From Woeseia sp037968755 (GTDB lineage Bacteria > Pseudomonadota > Gammaproteobacteria > Steroidobacterales > Woeseiaceae): a stretch of DNA of 64,000 nt. Numbering within the stretch: the stretch's first letter is position 1; each line of letters opens with the position of its first letter. Where the stretch lies: positions 1-64,000 of the forward strand of contig JBBKWB010000177.1 in NCBI GenBank assembly GCA_037968755.1. Direction: 5' to 3'. Shown here in pieces: positions 36,201 through 45,273 of the stretch. Below the pieces are notes generated by a model. The model was not told the origin of the DNA and ran no database searches. It saw only the letters and a program-made list of their open reading frames with translations. The position numbers were made by a program, and so were the translations under genes.

Positions 36201-37508
36201 ATGACCAACAACAACGCGGGAACAGGCGCAAGAATTGCCAGGGCCCTGGCGGCCGTTGAGGCGAACGAGCTCAAGGCGACACTCGTGTCGACTTTGTTCA
36301 TCTTCATCCTGATGGGTTCCTACTACATCCTGCGCCCGGTACGCGATGCGATGGCAAGCGACTGGACCGATTCCGAAGTCAGCTTTCTCTGGAACATCAA
36401 CTTCGTAGTCAGCGCCGCAATTGTGGCCGTTTACGGCTTTGCAATTTCACGCATTCGCGTACGGCATGTTGTGCCCGTTATGTATGGGTTCTTCGCGATC
36501 AGTTTTGTTGCCTTGTACTTCGGCATTGCAGCGGTATCGGATCGGGTGCTGATCGACAAAGCGTTCTATCTCTGGGTCAGCATTTTCGCCTTGTTTCACG
36601 TCTCGGTGTTCTGGACGTTGATGGCCGATACCTTTAGCAAAGCGCAGGCGAAACGTGTGTTCGGCATTATCGGTGCGGGCGCGAGCGCCGGCGTACTTGT
36701 GGGCCCCGCGATTCCTGCCTTGTTTGCCGACCAATTAGGCACCGATACATTAATGCTCATTGCCTCAGCCAGTCTGCTGCTGGTGATTCCGCTGGTGTTC
36801 TATCTCTATTACTTAAAGCGTGCCGAACTCGGCAACGAGGATTTGCGCGCCGATACCAGTAGCGCGGTAATGGGCGGCAACTGGTGGCATGGCTTTCGGT
36901 CCTTCGTTACCAATCCCTATCTGCTCGGTATCGGTGCTTTTATCCTGTTGTACGTATTCATCGGTTCCTTCGTTTATTTTGAACAGAAAAACCTGCTGGA
37001 AGACTTCAGCCGCGAAGAACGTACGCAGATACTTGCCAGCATCGACTGGATCGTGAACCTGATGACCTTCGGCCTCGCGTTCTTTGTGACAGGTCGCGTC
37101 GTCAGCAAGCTGGGCATGCCATTCGGATTGGCTTTGATGCCGGTGCTGATCTGTATTGGCATGCTGATTCTCGCGTTCGCTCCGATTCTCACTGTGTTGC
37201 TTGCGTTGCAGGTCTTTCGCCGCGGCGGCAATTACGGTTTGACCCGGCCGGCGCGAGAGATGCTCTACACCCATGTAAGCAAGGAGGATCGCTTCAAGAC
37301 GAAACCGGTCATCGATATTGTCGTTTATCGCGGCGGTGACGCGATAAGCGGCACCTTGTTCGCGTTCCTGACCGATGGGATCGGGCTTGGTCTCGCTGCA
37401 GTCGCCCTGGTCGGGTCCGGCATTGCGGCGTTGTGGGGATGGGTTGGTGTGCGCCTGGGGCGGGTGTTTGATCGCAAAGATGCGCCGGACAGTTCGCCGA
37501 CCGTCTGA
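36201..37508 (+). CDS. ATP/ADP-translocase-like (NTT/TLC) MFS carrier
   Basis: A 435-residue membrane protein with about twelve helices. The N-terminal block LMGSYYILRPVRDAMASDW and the KRVFGIIGAGASAGVLVGPA loop are those of NTP/NDP-exchange transporter relatives found in many free-living proteobacteria. Intracellular bacteria use true NTTs to take ATP from hosts; here no such role is implied. AGGA lies 8 bases before the ATG. It stands alone, with a stem-loop behind it. Substrate unknown. Confidence 0.8.
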   Translation: MTNNNAGTGARIARALAAVEANELKATLVSTLFIFILMGSYYILRPVRDAMASDWTDSEVSFLWNINFVVSAAIVAVYGFAISRIRVRHVVPVMYGFFAISFVALYFGIAAVSDRVLIDKAFYLWVSIFALFHVSVFWTLMADTFSKAQAKRVFGIIGAGASAGVLVGPAIPALFADQLGTDTLMLIASASLLLVIPLVFYLYYLKRAELGNEDLRADTSSAVMGGNWWHGFRSFVTNPYLLGIGAFILLYVFIGSFVYFEQKNLLEDFSREERTQILASIDWIVNLMTFGLAFFVTGRVVSKLGMPFGLALMPVLICIGMLILAFAPILTVLLALQVFRRGGNYGLTRPAREMLYTHVSKEDRFKTKPVIDIVVYRGGDAISGTLFAFLTDGIGLGLAAVALVGSGIAALWGWVGVRLGRVFDRKDAPDSSPTV

Positions 37509-37525
37509 CTACTGCTGCCGAACCT

Positions 37526-37556
37526 GAAGATGGCCTCCGCGTGGAAGGCCATCTTC
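37526..37556. terminator. Stem-loop between convergent genes
   Basis: GAAGATGGCCT and AGGCCATCTTC make an 11-base perfect stem around a 9-base loop. There is no T tract on either side, so termination may be partial or factor-dependent. It lies between the stops of the NTT-like gene (37508) and the cytochrome gene (37563). Confidence 0.6.
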
Positions 37557-37562
37557 AACTCA

Positions 37563-38153
37563 TCAGTTGCTGGCTAACTCTTCCGGAATACTGGGCTCAG
37601 GCACCTTGTTGCTGATCGCCGGAACCGACTGCAGGTAGCTGTATATCGCTTCCATGTCCTGGTCAGTGAAGTTCTTGTACATCGGGATAGGCATCGGCGG
37701 CAGAATCAGGCGACCGCGGCCGAGATGGCGCCCGGTACGAATCGTGTCGCGAAATTCACGGTACGTCCATTTACCAAGGCCAGTCTCTTTGTCCGGAGTC
37801 AGGTTGGCCGTGTAGCTGATACCCCACGGGCCGGACCAGGCCGTATTAGTGCCCGCAACCACAACATTCCAGGGCCCGGCAGGCAACGCCGGCGGCTGTG
37901 GCAAATCCATGCTTTGTGGGTGACCGGAAAGCATGCGTTCCATATCCGGTTCGGGGCCGTTGGGGCCCAGCTTGAAGGGGGTGTGGCAGTCATTGCAGCC
38001 GGCAGTCAAGACTATGTACTTGCCACGCTCTAGTAGTTTCTTTTTGGCCTTGGTCGGGGCGCTGTCGTCGGCGTGAGCAACGCTCGCGCCAACCGCTACG
38101 GCGAGTATGCCAGCGACCAAAAAGCGCAGTGGGATGCGACGAGATTTTTTCAT
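37563..38153 (-). CDS. Exported mono-haem c-type cytochrome
   Basis: A 196-residue protein with a signal peptide (cleavage near AHADD) and one haem-binding site CNDCH at about residue 53. A likely axial Met is in PPMPIPMYKNF, and the C-terminal helix YSYLQSVPAISNKVP is typical of periplasmic class I cytochromes. Its ATG overlaps the stop of the di-haem gene upstream (ATGA, 38150-38153), so they work together in electron transfer. No oxidase or dehydrogenase sits next to them. Confidence 0.88.
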   Translation of the reverse strand: MKKSRRIPLRFLVAGILAVAVGASVAHADDSAPTKAKKKLLERGKYIVLTAGCNDCHTPFKLGPNGPEPDMERMLSGHPQSMDLPQPPALPAGPWNVVVAGTNTAWSGPWGISYTANLTPDKETGLGKWTYREFRDTIRTGRHLGRGRLILPPMPIPMYKNFTDQDMEAIYSYLQSVPAISNKVPEPSIPEELASN

Positions 38154-39235
38154 GGTACGAGCTCCTGTTGGTATTTCGATTCCTGCTGAATCCAGCGTTC
38201 GATCAGCGCCACCCCTTCCGCGTCCGCAACGCGACTGCCGAGCGGTGGCATTTGCATAACCGGGTTTCGCGAACGCATTCTTAATGCGAGAACACTCTTG
38301 TCCGGCGAACCCGCAACAACGCGCGTGTCCTGTCCGCGCGCATGAAATTCACTGGGTACGCCCAGCAAGCTGCGGCGGGTCGCTTCGATGTCACCGTCGC
38401 TGCCTTGCAGCAGCCTCAATTCCATGTCTGCCAAGGGTCCCGCTGCGTTGTGGCAGTGGCCACAATTTGCATGCAGGTAACCCAGCGCTGCGCGGGTCGT
38501 GGCGTTGTCAGCCCTGATCCGCGGCGAGGTCGTCAGCAGCTCCGGCGACAAGCCGCTTAGTTGGCCCCGCGCATACAGGTCATACAGGCTGACCTCGCCG
38601 GGCATCGCATCGCCGCTACGCAGCGCTCCCGGGTCCCGATCCGGCGATAGTTGCAACGCGCTGATGCCGAGCACGGGCACCGGTGCGCCTTCATGACACG
38701 CCAGGCAATCATCTCGCGATGGAATTGTGTAACGCCCGCCGGGCGCATCCTTCGCCGGATGCGCAACGATGCCGCCGGCCGGTGCAAGTACGGCGTCGGT
38801 GCCTTGTTCGTTCCAGACATAGCTTGCATAGCGCCACGTACCGTCATGCAGTCGTTCGATGTAGCGCGTTTCCACGGGCCGGTCATAGCCAAACTCCTTC
38901 CACAAACGGGTGCCCGGCGGGAACTGCCAGGCGTCTGTGCGGCTGGCGTCGATCGTGGTGCCCACTGGCAGACGCAGCCAACGGCGTTTGCCGGCACCGT
39001 CTGACCACAGCGGGTACTGCGGCGAGTACGCCAGGTTATCCGGATGCACGCTCAGCGAGCCGGCTACGTACAGGCCGGTTTCACTCAGCTTTTCAGGCAG
39101 TTCCGCGTGCCTCGATGTGCCGGGGAGGGGCGCCGGTGCCGTGCGGAAGCCGCGGCCCTGCAAGTCCGAGGGCGTCGCCAGCAACGCAAGTAACGATGCT
39201 CCCGCAGCAACGCTGAGTTTCCTGAAGAGCGACAT
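38150..39235 (-). CDS. Exported di-haem cytochrome-type protein (SO2930-like)
   Basis: A 361-residue exported protein with two haem motifs, CLACH near 185 and CGHCH near 270. The N-terminal half is beta-rich with WSDGAGKRRWLRLP and WKEFGYDRPVETRY blocks, as in the SO2930 family of cytochrome-like proteins. A probable axial Met lies in NPVMQMPPLGSR. The ATG at 39235 gives a signal peptide; the frame continues upstream without homology. It is divergent from the LysR gene at 39335, which may control it. Confidence 0.82.
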   Translation of the reverse strand: MSLFRKLSVAAGASLLALLATPSDLQGRGFRTAPAPLPGTSRHAELPEKLSETGLYVAGSLSVHPDNLAYSPQYPLWSDGAGKRRWLRLPVGTTIDASRTDAWQFPPGTRLWKEFGYDRPVETRYIERLHDGTWRYASYVWNEQGTDAVLAPAGGIVAHPAKDAPGGRYTIPSRDDCLACHEGAPVPVLGISALQLSPDRDPGALRSGDAMPGEVSLYDLYARGQLSGLSPELLTTSPRIRADNATTRAALGYLHANCGHCHNAAGPLADMELRLLQGSDGDIEATRRSLLGVPSEFHARGQDTRVVAGSPDKSVLALRMRSRNPVMQMPPLGSRVADAEGVALIERWIQQESKYQQELVP

Positions 39236-39334
39236 TAATAAGGCCTCGTAAACGGGGGCGAAATCTATACGACATTTGTTGCTGATTAAATCGGACAGGA
39301 ATAAATTCACTGTTCGGGAAACAGGGACAATCCT

Positions 39335-40327
39335 ATGGACCGGCTCTATTGCATGCAGGTGTTTGTGCGGGTCGTCGAGAATGGCGCTTTTAGCAAGGCG
39401 GCTGATGCGATGGGTATCTCTCGTTCCAGCGCGACCGCGGCAATTGCGCAGCTTGAGAAGCGCCTGGGTGTGCGCCTTCTGAATCGCACAACGCGCCGTC
39501 TGTGTGTCAGTGACGAAGGTCGGTCTTATTACGCCAACTGTGTCCGCATTCTGGGTGAGATTGCAGAGATGGAGGACTGCTTGTCCGGCTCGCGAGTGGC
39601 GCCGCAGGGCCGACTCCGGGTTTCCGTGCCGCAATCATTCGTCAACATGATTTTCTTTCCCTTGCTGACGCGCTTCGCCGCAAATTATCCCGAGCTGGAA
39701 ATCGAAGTGGTGCTAACCGATCGCGCCGTCAACCTTGTGGAAGAGGGTATCGATTGCGCCATACGTGGAATCGAAATTCCGCCGGATTCATCTCTGGTTG
39801 CCAAGACCCTGAGCGCCACGCGCTGGCTGACGTGCGCGACGCCGGCCTATCTCGCGACCCGAGGGATACCGGAAACGATTGAAGCGCTTGGCGGACACAA
39901 CTGCATTCGCTTTATATCGCAATCAACCGCGCGCCCGCGTGCCTGGCAGTTTTTAAGGGATGGTGAGTCCGTTACGTTTTTGCCGACGGGTAATCTGCGG
40001 CTGACATCATTTGATGCGGTGATCCAAACTGCGCTGGCCGGTGGTGGCATTGCCCAGATTCCTGACAGCCTTGGTTACCGCAGCGTGCTTGACGGCGGGT
40101 TGCAGCCAATTCTTGAGGAATACGTTGCGCCGGCGCCTTCACTGCTCATGGTTTATCCGGGCAATCGCTATCTCGCAGCCAAAGTACGCACGTTCATCGA
40201 CTGCTTCGCAGAAGCTTTTCCAAAAGACGGCTGGTGGAGTGAAATTGTGGCAACTAACGCGGTCGGCCGGGACCTGTCACACGTGCGCCGCCAGAAAGTT
40301 CGCCATGCGAAAGAAACTACACATTAG
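39335..40327 (+). CDS. LysR-family transcriptional regulator (next to cytochrome genes)
   Basis: A 330-residue LysR protein: helix-turn-helix FVRVVENGAFSKAADAMGIS, then RSSATAAIAQLEKRLGVRLL and NRTTRRLCVSDEG, and an effector-binding domain. It is about 30 residues longer than usual because of a basic C-terminal tail (SHVRRQKVRHAKETTH). It shares a 99-base divergent region with the two cytochrome genes and may regulate them (inference). Confidence 0.92.
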   Translation: MDRLYCMQVFVRVVENGAFSKAADAMGISRSSATAAIAQLEKRLGVRLLNRTTRRLCVSDEGRSYYANCVRILGEIAEMEDCLSGSRVAPQGRLRVSVPQSFVNMIFFPLLTRFAANYPELEIEVVLTDRAVNLVEEGIDCAIRGIEIPPDSSLVAKTLSATRWLTCATPAYLATRGIPETIEALGGHNCIRFISQSTARPRAWQFLRDGESVTFLPTGNLRLTSFDAVIQTALAGGGIAQIPDSLGYRSVLDGGLQPILEEYVAPAPSLLMVYPGNRYLAAKVRTFIDCFAEAFPKDGWWSEIVATNAVGRDLSHVRRQKVRHAKETTH

Positions 40328-40353
40328 CGTTCTCAGCCGCAGAATCGTTCTGA

Positions 40354-41163
40354 TTAATTCAAACGTTGCCCACTCACCATAGCCATCAGGATTGTGTTCT
40401 TGCTGTTAGGTGAGAGTTTTTTCAGCTGGTCCTCCAGTTCTCCACGAATGCGATCAGCTTTCGCATTGGCAGTGGTTTCAAGGAGGGGGCCATCGTCGAG
40501 GTTCTTGTCCGTCACTTTATCCCGCGCGGCGAGCAGGAACGTCTCGCCCACTTTTGCATAGTCGGCACAGGCTGCGCGAACTGCTTTTGCTACGTCTTCT
40601 TTCTCGAAACTTTCACGCAGGTCAGCAAAATTGAATTGGTAGCGACCATCCTGAGGGGCGTATGAAGCGCCGAGAATTTCGACATCAAGATCGACGTTCT
40701 GCGAGGCGCGTGGCCAGATGGGATCCAATGCATAGACTTCGAAGCGCCAGGCTGATCCCCAGACCGCATAGGTACCGCGAGGTGGGCAAGCGTCTGCGAG
40801 GGTCGCGTCGACAAAATCGTCGAATGCTTTGTCGGCTGCCCAGGCTTTGCGAAAGGCAGGTTCATACTGTGCACGATTCCAGGCAAGGTCCTCGTCGCTG
40901 ACCACTGCCTCGGCAGTCTCATCTGAAGACAATACAGCCGTGTCGTCAGCCTGCTCACCATCCATGCTGGCGAGCAACATCTCCACCTGCGCGGCATCCA
41001 ACACACTCAGTGACTGTTGCAGTTGTGGCCGCATCATAGCCTGCATCTGTGGATCCATCGTCGCGAGGATCGTATCCAGTGCGCGCTGCTGGTAGGGCTG
41101 CAAGGAGCTGGCGACAGCCGGTCCCAGCAGCAGAAACGTACAAACAAAAAGCGCAGTTCGCAT
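40354..41163 (-). CDS. Hypothetical exported protein
   Basis: A 269-residue protein that I do not recognise. A signal peptide (ALFVCTFLLLGPAVA) is followed by a Gln/Met-rich helical part (MDPQMQAMMRPQLQQSLSVL), then a mixed domain with YAVWGSAWRFEVYALDPIWP and a charged C-terminal helix. GGAG stands 6 bases before the ATG at 41163; the ATG at 41166 lies too close. It converges on the LysR gene. A periplasmic role is likely. Confidence 0.7.
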   Translation of the reverse strand: MRTALFVCTFLLLGPAVASSLQPYQQRALDTILATMDPQMQAMMRPQLQQSLSVLDAAQVEMLLASMDGEQADDTAVLSSDETAEAVVSDEDLAWNRAQYEPAFRKAWAADKAFDDFVDATLADACPPRGTYAVWGSAWRFEVYALDPIWPRASQNVDLDVEILGASYAPQDGRYQFNFADLRESFEKEDVAKAVRAACADYAKVGETFLLAARDKVTDKNLDDGPLLETTANAKADRIRGELEDQLKKLSPNSKNTILMAMVSGQRLN

Positions 41164-41306
41164 CATGCACTCCGGGAGGTGGAGAAAACGGTGGCAAATT
41201 CTAGAGCCGGTCGCGGCTGACCGACAAGTGGTTTTTTACGCAGAAGGAGTGAAAGTTGAGCGCTGTGCGATACTGTCCGACACAAATAATTAAGAGTGAA
41301 GTTGTG

Positions 41307-41636
41307 ATGAGTACCTTACCCGAATGCCCACTCTGCCAGTCCGCATGGACCTGGCTTGATGGTGAGAATTTCGTTTGCCCGGAGTGCGCGCACGAGTGGC
41401 GAGAGGCGGAAGCGAGCAGTGACGGCGGTGTGCGTGACGCCAACGGCAATCAACTGAGTGACGGCGATACGGTCTCGGTGATCAAGGATCTAAAAGTCAA
41501 AGGCAGCTCGTCCATCGTAAAGATGGGGACCAAGGTCAAGAACATCCGGATCGTGGAAGGCGACCACGACATCGACTGCAAAATCAGCGGTATCGGTGCT
41601 ATGCAGCTCAAATCGCAGTTCGTCAAGAAAGTTTGA
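41307..41636 (+). CDS. yjdM: Zinc-ribbon protein YjdM (PhnA family)
   Basis: A 109-residue protein with an N-terminal four-Cys zinc ribbon (CPLCQSAWTWLDGENFVCPEC) and a C-terminal PhnA domain (DANGNQLSDGDTVSVIKDLK, VKNIRIVEGDHDIDCK). It is the full family length. The name PhnA comes from its position by phosphonate genes in E. coli, but it is not required for phosphonate use and its function is unsettled. The ATG at 41307 matches the family start. Confidence 0.93.
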   Translation: MSTLPECPLCQSAWTWLDGENFVCPECAHEWREAEASSDGGVRDANGNQLSDGDTVSVIKDLKVKGSSSIVKMGTKVKNIRIVEGDHDIDCKISGIGAMQLKSQFVKKV

Positions 41637-41713
41637 GATGCAACCGCGCTGGCATTATTGACAGAGCCAAACAGGCAGCGCTTACAACCAAGCTTTGGTT
41701 TTCTGGATGCCGG

Positions 41714-41848
41714 TCAGTTGACCATTTGCAGGACGCCAACAACGATCAGGTAGGCGGCTACGATGTAATTCAGCAACTTTGGCGCAATGAGAATAGCGAC
41801 GCCCGCGGCGATGGACAGTATGGGTGCGAGTTCAATGTGCAGGTTCAT
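41714..41848 (-). CDS. Small DUF3096 membrane protein (44 residues)
   Basis: A short gene with AAGGA 7 bases before its ATG. The product begins MNLHIELAPILSIAAGVAIL and continues with IAPKLLNYIVAAYLIVVGVL, then QMVN. It contains the DUF3096 pattern of a hydrophobic stretch, a Pro-Lys-Leu-Leu-Asn-Tyr turn and a second hydrophobic stretch. Such proteins of 40-50 residues are widespread small membrane proteins of unknown role. It converges on yjdM. Confidence 0.85.
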   Translation of the reverse strand: MNLHIELAPILSIAAGVAILIAPKLLNYIVAAYLIVVGVLQMVN

Positions 41849-42067
41849 GGTGATGTCCTTAACAGGCTGTAGTGAACTGCATTGAAGCACAGCCGCCGAC
41901 CAGGGGATACCGGTGAGCCAGCACCGAATCGGGCAAGCTCAGCAGTCCAAGCTGCGCCGACCGCGCGCCCATGAATTTGCGGTTGCTTGTAATGCCCGAA
42001 TCACGACCCTACCATCCACAGCAACGCGTTAGTGCCTGGCCAGTCACCTGCCGGACCTGCGCTGTAA

Positions 42068-44188
42068 GTGAGATTGCTCACCTTGTTTTCCCTGAATGTT
42101 ATTCGCGTAGTGTTGAGCGGCCTCGCCACCGGGCTGGTGCTGTGCGTGGCGACATGGCCGGCGGTGGCGCAAGCTGCGGTGTTACAGGGCACTGTCGAGC
42201 AGATCGCGTCGGACGACTGGCAAATCAAGCAGCTGGAGTTCGGCGTCGAGCTCACCGATGACGGGCTTCGCGGCGCGGTACGGATTGCCCGGTTGTTACT
42301 GCCTGCTGCTGATCTGGAGCTTACAGACACCCGAATTGTCTGCACCCGTATTGTCTTGTCGGGTCCCCTGATTGATTGCGATGCGGCACAGTTCAATGTC
42401 GATTTTCCCGGCAGCGGACGGCAGACAGTGGCAGGTAGTTTCACGTATCACCGGGATACCGGAGAGGTTCGCTTTCAGATCCTCGAACTGCCACTGGCCG
42501 GTGGCACGGTCACGCTTGCCGGCACCGTCACGGACGACGACCTGGGCGTTGAGTTCGAGTCGACGGAGCTGCAACTTGAGGGTCTGCAAATTGTGGCAGC
42601 TGAATTCGGCCTGGACAGCGAAGAGTTGGCCGCAGCGGGCAGCGTGCGACTGCAGGGACGATTTAGTTCTGGTCAGGACCAGTCATTGATTGCAACCGCG
42701 GCGCTTCGCAACGTGGCACTCAGTAATGCCAGCGGTACGATCGTTACGGACGCGCTGGATGGACAATTAAAGCTCAACGCCGCGATAGCCAACGGCCGCA
42801 GCAACTTTGATGTCGACATAGCGGCCACGCAAGGGGAGGCATACATCGAGCCAGTGTATGCAAACCTCGCCGAGCATCCTGTCCGGATTCGCCTGCAGAA
42901 CGCGAGCACCGTGGATAACACTGAATTTGAATTTCCCGAGTTTCGAATTGAACAAGGGGCCTTGCTGGCCATCTTCGGCAACGTTCAGGTGGTGCTGGCG
43001 ACTGCAGAAGCGCCAATGAGTATCAGCGGTCGAATAGCGCTGGAGGATTCTGATGTAGCGGCGCTTTACAGCAGCGGGCTGCAGATTGCCGCCGCTGGCA
43101 CCCTATTCGGTGAGCTTGAAACAGCAGGGCGAATTTCTGGCGAAGTCGAACTGAGAAATAACGTACCGATGTCGGCGGCTATCCAGCTCGACGATATTGC
43201 CATCGATGACACGCGTCGTCGTTTCGCGATTTACGGATTGAGCGGCAATCTGAATTGGCCAGGGCCGGACGGCGGTTTGGCCGATGTGGACCCGAGCCGA
43301 CTGCGTTGGGACAGCGCCAGTGCCTACAACATTATTCTTGAAGGTGGCGAACTTCATGCGCGCATTGGTGGCGACGACGTGGAATTGCTCGCTCCACTGC
43401 GGCTACCGACGATGGGCGGTGCGGTGCTGATCAATCGCCTGTTGATGAACGATTACGGTACGGAAAATGCGAGTGGTTTGCTGGATGCGGAGTTACTACC
43501 GATCCAGTTGGGACAACTGAGTGGTGCATTCGGCTGGCCGGCGTTTTCCGGTTCGCTGTCTGGCAAGCTGCCCTTGCTGCAATATGAGGGCAATGCAATG
43601 ACAGTGGGCGGCACACTGGCTGCGCAGGCTTTTGACGGCGAGATCGCGGTCTCCAACCTCAGGCTTGAGCAGCCGTTCGGGCGGGTGCCGCGCCTGCAGG
43701 CCGACCTGCGATTGCGCAACCTGGATCTGAAACAGCTGACAGACACATTTTCCTTTGGTCTCATTCAGGGGCGGTTAAGCGGCGACGTGACAGGCTTGGA
43801 AATGGCCGCCTGGAAACCCGTTGCGATGGACCTGCACCTGTATACGCCGCCGGACGACAAGTCGCGGCACCGCATCAGTCAGCGCGCAGTCGAGAACCTG
43901 ACCAGCGTTGGTGGCGGGGGAGCCGGGGCGGTGTTGTCTACCGGATTTTTGAAATTTTTTGAAGTATTCGCCTACGACAAGGTTGCGATACGCTGTGTAC
44001 TGCACGCAGGCAGTTGTACGATGAGCGGTGCAGGGCGGGCCGGAGACGGGCCGCTGGGCAGCGGTTACTACATTGTCAAAGGCAGCGGCCTGCCGCGAAT
44101 CGATGTTGTTGGCTACCGCCGTGAGGTAAATTGGGAACGACTGTTAAACCAGCTGGGTCAAATCAGCGGTGCGGCCGTCGTCAATTAA
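42068..44188 (+). CDS. ydbH: YdbH-like AsmA-family intermembrane protein
   Basis: A 706-residue protein with an N-terminal membrane anchor or uncleaved signal (VLSGLATGLVLCVATWPAVA). A very long run of short beta strands follows, and a C-terminal domain matches the YdbH end (FSFGLIQGRLSGDVTGLEMA, NLTSVGGGGAGAVLSTGFLK, FF). YdbH, TamB and YhdP form lipid-conducting bridges between inner and outer membranes. E. coli YdbH is larger (about 880 residues). GTG start without a clear ribosome binding site. The next gene, 31 bases on, encodes the YnbE/YdbL-like partner, so the operon order of E. coli is preserved. Confidence 0.82.
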   Translation: MRLLTLFSLNVIRVVLSGLATGLVLCVATWPAVAQAAVLQGTVEQIASDDWQIKQLEFGVELTDDGLRGAVRIARLLLPAADLELTDTRIVCTRIVLSGPLIDCDAAQFNVDFPGSGRQTVAGSFTYHRDTGEVRFQILELPLAGGTVTLAGTVTDDDLGVEFESTELQLEGLQIVAAEFGLDSEELAAAGSVRLQGRFSSGQDQSLIATAALRNVALSNASGTIVTDALDGQLKLNAAIANGRSNFDVDIAATQGEAYIEPVYANLAEHPVRIRLQNASTVDNTEFEFPEFRIEQGALLAIFGNVQVVLATAEAPMSISGRIALEDSDVAALYSSGLQIAAAGTLFGELETAGRISGEVELRNNVPMSAAIQLDDIAIDDTRRRFAIYGLSGNLNWPGPDGGLADVDPSRLRWDSASAYNIILEGGELHARIGGDDVELLAPLRLPTMGGAVLINRLLMNDYGTENASGLLDAELLPIQLGQLSGAFGWPAFSGSLSGKLPLLQYEGNAMTVGGTLAAQAFDGEIAVSNLRLEQPFGRVPRLQADLRLRNLDLKQLTDTFSFGLIQGRLSGDVTGLEMAAWKPVAMDLHLYTPPDDKSRHRISQRAVENLTSVGGGGAGAVLSTGFLKFFEVFAYDKVAIRCVLHAGSCTMSGAGRAGDGPLGSGYYIVKGSGLPRIDVVGYRREVNWERLLNQLGQISGAAVVN

Positions 44189-44219
44189 GTGACGCGAAAC
44201 GTCCTGGAGATGAAGTGAG

Positions 44220-44825
44220 ATGAACAAAGTAACTCTGACTGTGGCAGGCGTGATCGTCGTGCTGGTGGCCGCGTGCGTAACGATCAATGTCTATTTTCCG
44301 GAGGCTGCTGCGGAGCAGGCGGCGGATCGGATTATCGACAAGGTCCGTGGTGAATCCACAGAGGGCGGAGCGTCCCTGCAACCCGGCTACCGCGGTGCGG
44401 ACGAAGTGCCCGTCATGCTGGCGATTGCCCAGGGCGTTAGCCGATTCTTCATCAGTGATGCCAATGCGCAGGGCGCCGTCGATTTCGATAAGCCGTCGGC
44501 GGAAAAGCAAGCATTGGAGAGTGCGCTTGCGCAACGATTTACGTCGTTGAAACCATTCTTTGATTCCGGGGCTATCGGCCTGACCGACGCCGGCCTGATT
44601 GAAATTCGTGATCGTGCGCTAGTGCCGCTAAAAGATCGCAACACCGTTGTGCAACTGGTAGCAGCACAGAACAACGACTGGAATGCGTTGTACGGCGAGA
44701 TTGCCCGGGTTAACGGTCATCCTGAATGGCAGGACGAGATTCGCCGTACCTTCGCCAAACGTTGGATAGCCAAGGCGGACCCAGGGTGGTACTACCGCGA
44801 AGGCGGCACCTGGAAACAGAAATAG
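44220..44825 (+). CDS. ydbL: YdbL-like (DUF1318) protein with YnbE-like lipoprotein N-terminus
   Basis: A 201-residue protein. The N-terminus has a lipobox (LVAAC, Cys19) followed by VTINVYFPEAAAEQAADRII, which resembles the start of the small lipoprotein YnbE (ITINMNV...). After a linker, the C-terminal half (AQRFTSLKPFFDSGAIGLTD to WIAKADPGWYYREGGTWKQK) matches DUF1318/YdbL. In E. coli ynbE and ydbL are separate genes behind ydbH; here they seem to form one protein. It would sit in the outer membrane and help or regulate the YdbH bridge (inference from the E. coli system). Confidence 0.82.
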   Translation: MNKVTLTVAGVIVVLVAACVTINVYFPEAAAEQAADRIIDKVRGESTEGGASLQPGYRGADEVPVMLAIAQGVSRFFISDANAQGAVDFDKPSAEKQALESALAQRFTSLKPFFDSGAIGLTDAGLIEIRDRALVPLKDRNTVVQLVAAQNNDWNALYGEIARVNGHPEWQDEIRRTFAKRWIAKADPGWYYREGGTWKQK

Positions 44826-44850
44826 TAGCTTCTTACGCAGCTGACTGCGG

Positions 44851-45273
44851 TCAGCTGGCGAGGTGCACAAGCCCGATCAACGCGGCATAACGCGCTGCTT
44901 TGCCGATCGCAACGAGTGTCAGGAACACCCAGAAATTCACTCGCATCATGCCGGCGACGAAGGTCAGCGCGTCGCCGCCTATCGGTGCCCATGCCAGCAG
45001 CAATGACCAAACGCCGTAACGCTGGAACCAGCGTTGCGCAGGCCCGAGGGTACTTTCTTTGAACGGAAACCAGCGGTGTTCCCTGAAGCGCAGAAAAAAG
45101 ACCGCTAGCGCCCAGTTGACGGCAGATCCCAGTGTGTTGCCGATGCTGGCGGAGGCCCACAAGGCGAGTGGATCGTAGCCTTCAAGCAGTAGTCCGGCGA
45201 ACAACACCTCGGAGTACGCGGGCAGCAACGTTGCCGCAAGAAATGCGGTGAGGAACAGGCTCGCGTAGACCAT
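44851..45273 (-). CDS. yqaA: YqaA-family VTT/DedA-like membrane protein
   Basis: A 140-residue membrane protein, the usual YqaA length, with the VTT block LLPAYSEVLFAGLLLEGYDP, SASIGNTLGSAVNWALAVFF and LAWAPIGGDALTFVAGMMRV. DedA/VTT proteins take part in lipid flipping or membrane homeostasis. Its ATG at 45273 overlaps the stop of the C26 amidotransferase gene as TGATG, so it is the last gene of the amidoligase operon. The frame extends further upstream, but the family start is at 45273. Confidence 0.85.
   Translation of the reverse strand: MVYASLFLTAFLAATLLPAYSEVLFAGLLLEGYDPLALWASASIGNTLGSAVNWALAVFFLRFREHRWFPFKESTLGPAQRWFQRYGVWSLLLAWAPIGGDALTFVAGMMRVNFWVFLTLVAIGKAARYAALIGLVHLAS

Noticed and set aside
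36201..37508. Evidence for an intracellular lifestyle from the NTT-like carrier
   Set aside because: This branch is common in free-living proteobacteria, and the window is rich in scavenging and secreted functions.
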